This document shows positions 52,577-57,447 of a stretch of DNA of 57,447 nt, in pieces; position 1 is the stretch's first letter, and every line of letters begins with the position of its first letter. The notes beneath the pieces are model-generated. The model saw nothing but the letters and a program-made list of their open reading frames with translations. It was not told the DNA's origin and searched no databases. This DNA comes from Gammaproteobacteria bacterium (GTDB lineage Bacteria > Pseudomonadota > Gammaproteobacteria > Chromatiales > Chromatiaceae). The translations under genes and the position numbers were made by a program. The stretch lies in assembly GCA_020445415.1 (NCBI GenBank), contig JAGRGP010000110.1, positions 1 to 57,447 of the forward strand. The letters run 5' to 3'.

Positions 52577-53760
52577 TCTAACTTCCCAAACACCAAGCTG
52601 CAGTTGGTTCCTCCAAAACCGAAGGAATTACTCATCACCGTCTTCAATGACTGCCATTGGTTTTCAGCAACAACTGCTGTCGCGAGTTCCGGATCGGCCT
52701 CACCACGATTGATATTGGCGGGAATCAGTCCCTGTTCCAAACCAAGAAAAGCAATGGCAGCCTCGGTTATACCGGCCGCCGCCAGAGTATGGCCGGTCCA
52801 CCCTTTGGTGGAACTACATCCAGCATGATGATCGAATTGCTGCAGTGCTTTGTCCTCCGATATATCGTTCAGTTGGGTCCCGGTACCGTGTAGATTGATG
52901 TAGTCGAGGTCGTCTGCGGTGATACCTGCGCGCTCCAGGGCCTTGGAGATGGCAAGCGCGGCACCTTTGCCTTCGGGGTGAGGACTCGACATGTGATAGG
53001 CGTCACCAGATTCGCCATAACCAAGTAATGCGATATTGGGGCGTGCGGCACGGCGTTCCAGTAGCGCAAAACCAGCTGCTTCGCCAATACTGATTCCTGT
53101 GCGAGTTTTTCCCCAAGGCGTACATGCGACCTCTGAGATGAGTCCCAGTGAGTGGAAACCATAGAGTGTCGTGAGACAGAGGCTATCGACTCCGCCGACA
53201 ACCGCCGCGTCGCAGAATCCTGAATCGATAAAACGATAGGCGGTAGCAAATACCTTGGAGCTGGAGGAGCAAGCGGTAGAGATGGTGAGCGCCGGCCCTT
53301 CGATATCTAGAAACCGGCCACAGAAGTCGGTCAACGAATTAACGTTTTGAGTGGTTTCGTAGCGAAAACTGGATGGCAGCGCTTCGGTTATCAAATCTCG
53401 CTTGGCGTAGGCATGCTCTGTCTCTTGGATACCCGAGGTGCTGGTACCGAGGAACAGGCCGATCCGCGCTTTTCCATACCGTTGTATCGCCCCCTCGATA
53501 ATGCCAACAAAACCGTCTTGTTCAAGGCCAATCTGGGCTAGCCGGTTATTACGGCAGTCAAAGTGTTGTAGATCTTTCCGAACCGGTTCTTGTTCGATAC
53601 CGCCAACCCGACCGATCCAACAGCTAAAATTGACAGATTCCAGGTCGCAATGGGTCAATCCACTTTGTCCTTTGGTGAGGCTGTCGAATACGGCCGCTTT
53701 CCCGCGTCCGAGGGCGTTGCTTAGGGTATATGCTGTGACATGAAGCGGGGTGAGGCGCAT
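52573..53760 (-). CDS. Beta-ketoacyl-ACP synthase (FabF/aryl polyene type)
   Basis: 395 residues. The Cys-His-His triad is visible: Cys in LTISTACSSSSKV (about 160-172), His in NLHGTGTQLND (about 297-307) and His in GWTGHTLAAAG (about 325-335). The C-terminal NSFGFGGTNCSLV is canonical. It elongates acyl-ACP chains by decarboxylative condensation with malonyl-ACP. Together with the partner synthase and dehydratase it should form a polyene-making unit, but the reductase gene that would finish each cycle is broken here. Confidence 0.93.
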   Translation of the reverse strand: MRLTPLHVTAYTLSNALGRGKAAVFDSLTKGQSGLTHCDLESVNFSCWIGRVGGIEQEPVRKDLQHFDCRNNRLAQIGLEQDGFVGIIEGAIQRYGKARIGLFLGTSTSGIQETEHAYAKRDLITEALPSSFRYETTQNVNSLTDFCGRFLDIEGPALTISTACSSSSKVFATAYRFIDSGFCDAAVVGGVDSLCLTTLYGFHSLGLISEVACTPWGKTRTGISIGEAAGFALLERRAARPNIALLGYGESGDAYHMSSPHPEGKGAALAISKALERAGITADDLDYINLHGTGTQLNDISEDKALQQFDHHAGCSSTKGWTGHTLAAAGITEAAIAFLGLEQGLIPANINRGEADPELATAVVAENQWQSLKTVMSNSFGFGGTNCSLVFGKLD

Positions 53761-54410
53761 ATGAGGTTTATTACGTAATGTTATCTCGGCTAATGGCTGT
53801 GCCTGTTCCCATTCACGTCTGGCGTTCTAGGGGGCATGCCTGTTTCAAGCCGTACCAGGCGTTTCGGAACCCGTAGTTCCAGCGTAGGAATAGTAACATA
53901 CTCGTACGCACATTCAGCGTGCGTGGGACGACCGGACTCAGGTAGCAGAGCACGTTATTGACTTAGTAATAGTGTGTCTGAAGCCCCTAGGTAAAGCAGT
54001 TTTTTGGCTCGAATGCATTAGGGCTCATATCGTATTGACGCCAGTCCTTTGACTGCATGTGCCCTTTAGCCTTCAGCAGCTCGATTAGCTGGGTGCCGGG
54101 GTAGGGGGTAGGTTCTGAGATGAGGACGGTTGCCTAATGCATACGGATAACAATTCTCAATACGATGGCTGAATATCGGACTCCCCTCACCGCCAAGCGC
54201 GACGATGCAATTGTCACGGGAACTGTTTCCGCGTTACTCAAACATTGATCGCCGAAATATTTTTGCTAGTGAATTCAAACTCGAAATCAGCTGGCATCAT
54301 ACCCGCAATTGTCAGCAGCCCCGAAAGCGGCAAGCTTCACTCACAATGACGACACGGATTCGGAGTTGGCTATTTGGAGGATGGAAAGGATTTGGGGAGC
54401 CATGCACGTG
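53761..54410. other. Gap in fatty-acid cluster with gene fragment
   Basis: 650 bases with no intact gene. Contains the radical SAM fragment at 53987-54133; the remaining frames have no recognisable content. A deletion or rearrangement probably happened here. Confidence 0.5.
53987..54133 (-). pseudogene. C-terminal fragment of a radical SAM protein
   Basis: Minus-strand reading gives ISEPTPYPGTQLIELLKAK then DWRQYDMSP and a TAG stop. The P-Y-P-G-T-xL segment followed by D-W-x-x-Y-D is the usual C-terminal part of B12-binding radical SAM enzymes. No 5' part is present nearby. It differs from the corresponding segment of the intact neighbour (RILPGTELAQRVVEQGY), so it stems from a different family member. 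Confidence 0.7.
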
Positions 54411-55880
54411 TTATTGTCCTGGGTGTAAATTGTTGATTATAAAGGGTCGCCTGATTCGCGCTCTATGTACAATTCCCAATGAAAGAAATGGCGGCAGGAA
54501 TCGCCAAAAGGGCGGTTTAAGGCGCAACAGATGCATCGATTTATGAATACGCATGCCTTTGGCCGTGCCTGATGGATCTTCTGCGGCGTGTACCACAGTG
54601 GGACAGACCTTGATCGCCCGGTTGACACGTTGCAGCAACCAGTCTTCCGAAACCTGAGGAGAGAAATAGAACACCGACTCCGTGAAATCCTGGTCGGTTG
54701 GCAGATAACCTTGTTCAACAACCCGTTGTGCCAATTCGGTGCCGGGCAAAATCCGGATGCCGGTAGTGAACATCGACAGCATGTTTGGCGAATTGAGATA
54801 CCGCTCGGCAAAAGTGACTGTCTCATCTGCGGTCTCCCGGGTCTCCCCGGGTGCGCCCAACATGAAGAACCACATACTACGTATACCTGCTTTTCGCACC
54901 AGATGAGCTCCAGCAATCACATCTTCACGCGTAAAGCCCTTCTTCATTGCCTGGAGTACCGGGTTGCTGGCGCTCTCGGGCGTTATCATCAGTGAGTTGA
55001 ATCCCGCGCGTTTCATAACAGTTAGCAGCTCAACGGAGAGAAAACGCGGGTTGACACCCATGGTGGTAAGGTTGATCTTCAATCCAGAGCGGATGATCGA
55101 CTCGCAAAGTTCGATAGCGTACTGCTCAGGCAGGTTGAAAACTGAATCGATAAACTCGAAGCAGCGCGGTCCGACACTCTGCTGTACTTGGCGGATTTCC
55201 TCGATAATCTCATCAGGGGGGCGCCTGCGCATTGCCCTTCCTTCGATTTTGGGGTAAGTGCAGTAGGTGCACTTCAAGGGGCAGCCCCGTTTGCACTGCA
55301 CCGGCCAGGTGGCCCCCAATTGTTCATAGCTGCGCCAGTTTTTTACCCAGCGTTGCATCCCCGATGGACCGAATCCCCGGGATATTCGCGGTTTCACCTG
55401 GGCTGAATTTTTTTGGTTGCGCACACAGATGCCGTCAATTTCCCAGTACGCTCGGTCTTCGGAAAGCACTCGAAGTAGTGCAGGAAAACTCTCCTCACCT
55501 TCACCAAGTACCGCAAAATCGGCGTCGATATGCTGCAGGGCATTGCAGCCCAATATCGAGATTGCCGGTCCACCCACTACGATTTTTGCAGCACTGTGGT
55601 TTCGAATCACATCGGTTTGTCGAGCCAGTTCACTAAGATGGGTAAGCAGCCGTTGGTGGATGACATTGTCGATATTGCGAACGGATATGGCAGCTACATC
55701 CGGCTGGAAGGTTTTCAATCGCCGTTCCAGACGATTGAGCCCTTCATCGGTTTGCAGCAGGTCAATAAACTCCACCTGATGGCCTGCATCTTCGGTAGCA
55801 GAGGCGACGTAGCTTAAGCCGATGGGTGGGGCCGGGAGGAGATCGCGGACGCGGTTTGAGTATGCGAACAGGATCTTCAT
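54411..55880 (-). CDS. B12-binding-domain radical SAM protein
   Basis: 489 residues. An N-terminal cobalamin-binding-like domain (about 1-150: PPIGLSYVASATEDAGHQVEFIDLL, VVGGPAISILG, LGEGEESFPALL). The radical SAM core starts with the cluster-binding CxxxCxxC in GCPLKCTYC (about 205-213), followed by FEFIDSVFNLP and a late ILPGTEL. Such enzymes perform radical methylation or ring chemistry. The product is unknown. Its start overlaps the MMPL gene by four bases, so it belongs to the cluster. Confidence 0.92.
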   Translation of the reverse strand: MKILFAYSNRVRDLLPAPPIGLSYVASATEDAGHQVEFIDLLQTDEGLNRLERRLKTFQPDVAAISVRNIDNVIHQRLLTHLSELARQTDVIRNHSAAKIVVGGPAISILGCNALQHIDADFAVLGEGEESFPALLRVLSEDRAYWEIDGICVRNQKNSAQVKPRISRGFGPSGMQRWVKNWRSYEQLGATWPVQCKRGCPLKCTYCTYPKIEGRAMRRRPPDEIIEEIRQVQQSVGPRCFEFIDSVFNLPEQYAIELCESIIRSGLKINLTTMGVNPRFLSVELLTVMKRAGFNSLMITPESASNPVLQAMKKGFTREDVIAGAHLVRKAGIRSMWFFMLGAPGETRETADETVTFAERYLNSPNMLSMFTTGIRILPGTELAQRVVEQGYLPTDQDFTESVFYFSPQVSEDWLLQRVNRAIKVCPTVVHAAEDPSGTAKGMRIHKSMHLLRLKPPFWRFLPPFLSLGIVHRARIRRPFIINNLHPGQ

Positions 55881-57447
55881 GTTGTGTTTTTTTCGGCTGG
55901 CTCCAGTGTCATTGATAATACGTAACCACTGGCAACGCCTATGACAACCGTACTGCCGATGGCTTTGAGTACAGGAATGTCGGATAGGGCCAAAAGACCG
56001 AAGACCGTTACCGTCGAGGCGAAGCAGACAGTGATTGAATGCAGCGTCCGACGACGATCCTGAAAATCTCCATCAGGACGGTTGACGAAAAGACTGTAAT
56101 CGAGGCTGATCCCTGCCACCAGTAATAGCGAGATGATGTGGAACAGGGAGAGTTGCTGCCCAAGCGCCAGCAGCAGCGCGATATCGATGACGAGGGCGAT
56201 AGCGACAGGTGCCAGCACTCGGACGACACGAGTAGGTGACTTCAAGGCGGTAAGCAATAGTCCAACCAAGAGCAGCAACCCCCAGCTCAGACGGTAAAGC
56301 GCTGCTTCGCGGAAATCGGCGACAAGTTGGCTGACTTCCGTCTTCAGATTGATATAGCGGACGTTGCCTTGAGGGCGGTCATTGATTTCGCGAACGAGCG
56401 CCTGGGGGTCATTTACTCCCGAAAGGGGAATCTTCAGTAGCCAGCCGGTATCCGTTTGCCGTAACAGCCCCGCTACTTTGTCGCCAAAAAGGGTGCCGCT
56501 GGTCTGCTCCGGAGTCAAAGGAGGATACATTTTACTTTCTTCCACCGCCTTGAGAAATGGTGCGAAGGTCCCCGGTCGAAACGGCATACCCACCATGGCC
56601 AGATCAAGATTGCGTCGGAGACTCTGCGCATCCGGAAGCTGTTCCTGTCGCTTGAGTTGAGTATTGGCACTCGGGAGCAGGTTTGTCAGCAAGTCGCTAT
56701 CGCGGATGACATGTTCTGTTTGCAGTAATTGAAGCCGGGGCCGTATTGCTTCGGCTTGCTGCAAGGCCTGCTCTGCCGATTTGGCGGAAACCGTCAATAG
56801 ATGGCTTACCTCGGGGGCATTGAGTTGGTGTCGTAGATCGCTATCCCGTTTTATCAATTGCTGGGGAACCGGGCTTAGTGCAGCGAGGTCGTCTTCCCAG
56901 ATCTGGCTCTGCTTAATCCATAGCCCGGCTAGGCCGAGTGATAGCGCTACACCCAGAATCGCAAGGGTTGGAAGCCAGGTTGGATACTTCCGACGGAGAT
57001 TGAGTGTTGCGCTGTCAAAAAGCCTTGAAAGGATGTGTGGAGCGCCCCATCCTAAGTTGCCCAGTTCGCGATGAATGCCTTGCATACCAGGTAACTCGGG
57101 CAATAAAAAGCGAGTAAACAGCACGGCCGAGGTTATCCCGGCTATCGTAAATAAACCCAACTGCCGTAATCCTTCGAACCCAGTGGTCATCATGACTGCA
57201 AAGGCCGCGCAGGAGGTGAGGGCACTGAGCCGCAGGGTAGGCCAGATTCGCTTCAAACCAGCCTTTGGCCCCCCATCATGCCCGGTATGGCTGAATAGGT
57301 GAATGGGGTAGTCAATAGTCATGCCCAGCAGGGTGATGCCAAAGGCGAGAGTGATACCGTGGATACTGCCAAACCATAGGATTACTGCGGTGGCACCCGC
57401 CAGCATAGCGGTCAACACCGGTAGGGCGCCAAGCAGTATCAATGGCA
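55877..57447 (-). CDS. MMPL/RND-type exporter, 5' end outside window
   Basis: At least 521 residues; the frame stays open through base 57447 (upstream codons read P-L before the TTG at 57442), so the N-terminal half is missing. Visible are the first helix set (TMIDYPIHLF, SALTSCAAFAVMMTTGFEGLRQLG), a periplasmic loop of about 200 residues, and a second helix set with LLVAGISLDYSLFVN and STVTVFGLLALSDIPVLKAIGSTV. This is the MMPL/aryl-polyene exporter pattern. It should move the lipid product across the inner membrane using the proton gradient. Confidence 0.9.
   Translation of the reverse strand, partial: PLILLGALPVLTAMLAGATAVILWFGSIHGITLAFGITLLGMTIDYPIHLFSHTGHDGGPKAGLKRIWPTLRLSALTSCAAFAVMMTTGFEGLRQLGLFTIAGITSAVLFTRFLLPELPGMQGIHRELGNLGWGAPHILSRLFDSATLNLRRKYPTWLPTLAILGVALSLGLAGLWIKQSQIWEDDLAALSPVPQQLIKRDSDLRHQLNAPEVSHLLTVSAKSAEQALQQAEAIRPRLQLLQTEHVIRDSDLLTNLLPSANTQLKRQEQLPDAQSLRRNLDLAMVGMPFRPGTFAPFLKAVEESKMYPPLTPEQTSGTLFGDKVAGLLRQTDTGWLLKIPLSGVNDPQALVREINDRPQGNVRYINLKTEVSQLVADFREAALYRLSWGLLLLVGLLLTALKSPTRVVRVLAPVAIALVIDIALLLALGQQLSLFHIISLLLVAGISLDYSLFVNRPDGDFQDRRRTLHSITVCFASTVTVFGLLALSDIPVLKAIGSTVVIGVASGYVLSMTLEPAEKNTT

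Overview
The window looks like chromosomal DNA of a free-living, probably marine or sediment gammaproteobacterium. Evidence is a base composition near 50% GC, a quinol oxidase of the bd/CIO type, HdeA-, CreA-, DUF1840- and PiT/DUF47-type proteins, NtrC-type regulators, and genes of an aryl-polyene-like fatty acid cluster. No rRNA, tRNA, CRISPR array or intact mobile element was seen, so the genus cannot be named.

Layout. 0-5.6 kb: leftward run of HupE/UreJ-type membrane proteins, a parvulin-type isomerase, a DUF3604 protein and an outer-membrane barrel. 6.5-12.1 kb: HdeA-like and glycine-zipper periplasmic proteins, then two DUF1254/DUF1214 proteins and a divergent AraC-type regulator. A 53-bp element in front of araC recurs in front of the barrel gene. 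12.4-17.9 kb: a sensor/NtrC-type regulator operon facing cydAB. 18-30 kb: mostly small envelope and stress proteins (DUF1523, a two-repeat periplasmic protein, two PLDc_N proteins, a PLD-VTT fusion, DUF1840, CreA, entericidin, a PRC-barrel repeat protein, CsbD, a small lipoprotein, DUF1328). 30-38.5 kb: hybrid kinase, Crp/Fnr regulator, and a second sensor/NtrC-type regulator pair around a Na+/H+ antiporter. 40-48.3 kb: PiT phosphate transporter between two DUF47 proteins, two small membrane proteins, and a CHASE-sensor/NtrC-type pair. 48.9-57.4 kb: DUF218 protein, lipoprotein, glycosyltransferase and a damaged fatty-acid/aryl-polyene-like cluster with radical SAM and MMPL genes.

The strongest signal is regulatory. 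Four exact matches to the sigma-54 consensus TGGCAYRNNNNTTGCW stand in front of small envelope genes (PLDc_N, entericidin, PRC-barrel, CsbD). Eight near matches stand in front of the sensor operon at 14.6 kb, cydAB, the repeat protein, DUF1840, creA, DUF1328, the antiporter and a pair of small membrane proteins. By chance about 0.05 exact matches would be expected on both strands of the window. A palindromic GGTTGATATCAACC-like motif, often paired at 19-20 bp spacing, lies upstream of several of them and is a candidate enhancer for the two near-identical NtrC-type regulators. I infer a local sigma-54 regulon that joins respiration, ion homeostasis and envelope maintenance.

Decay is visible in three places: a transposase remnant at 39.7-40.1 kb, a ketoreductase pseudogene at 50.8-51.4 kb, and a radical SAM gene fragment at 54.0-54.1 kb.
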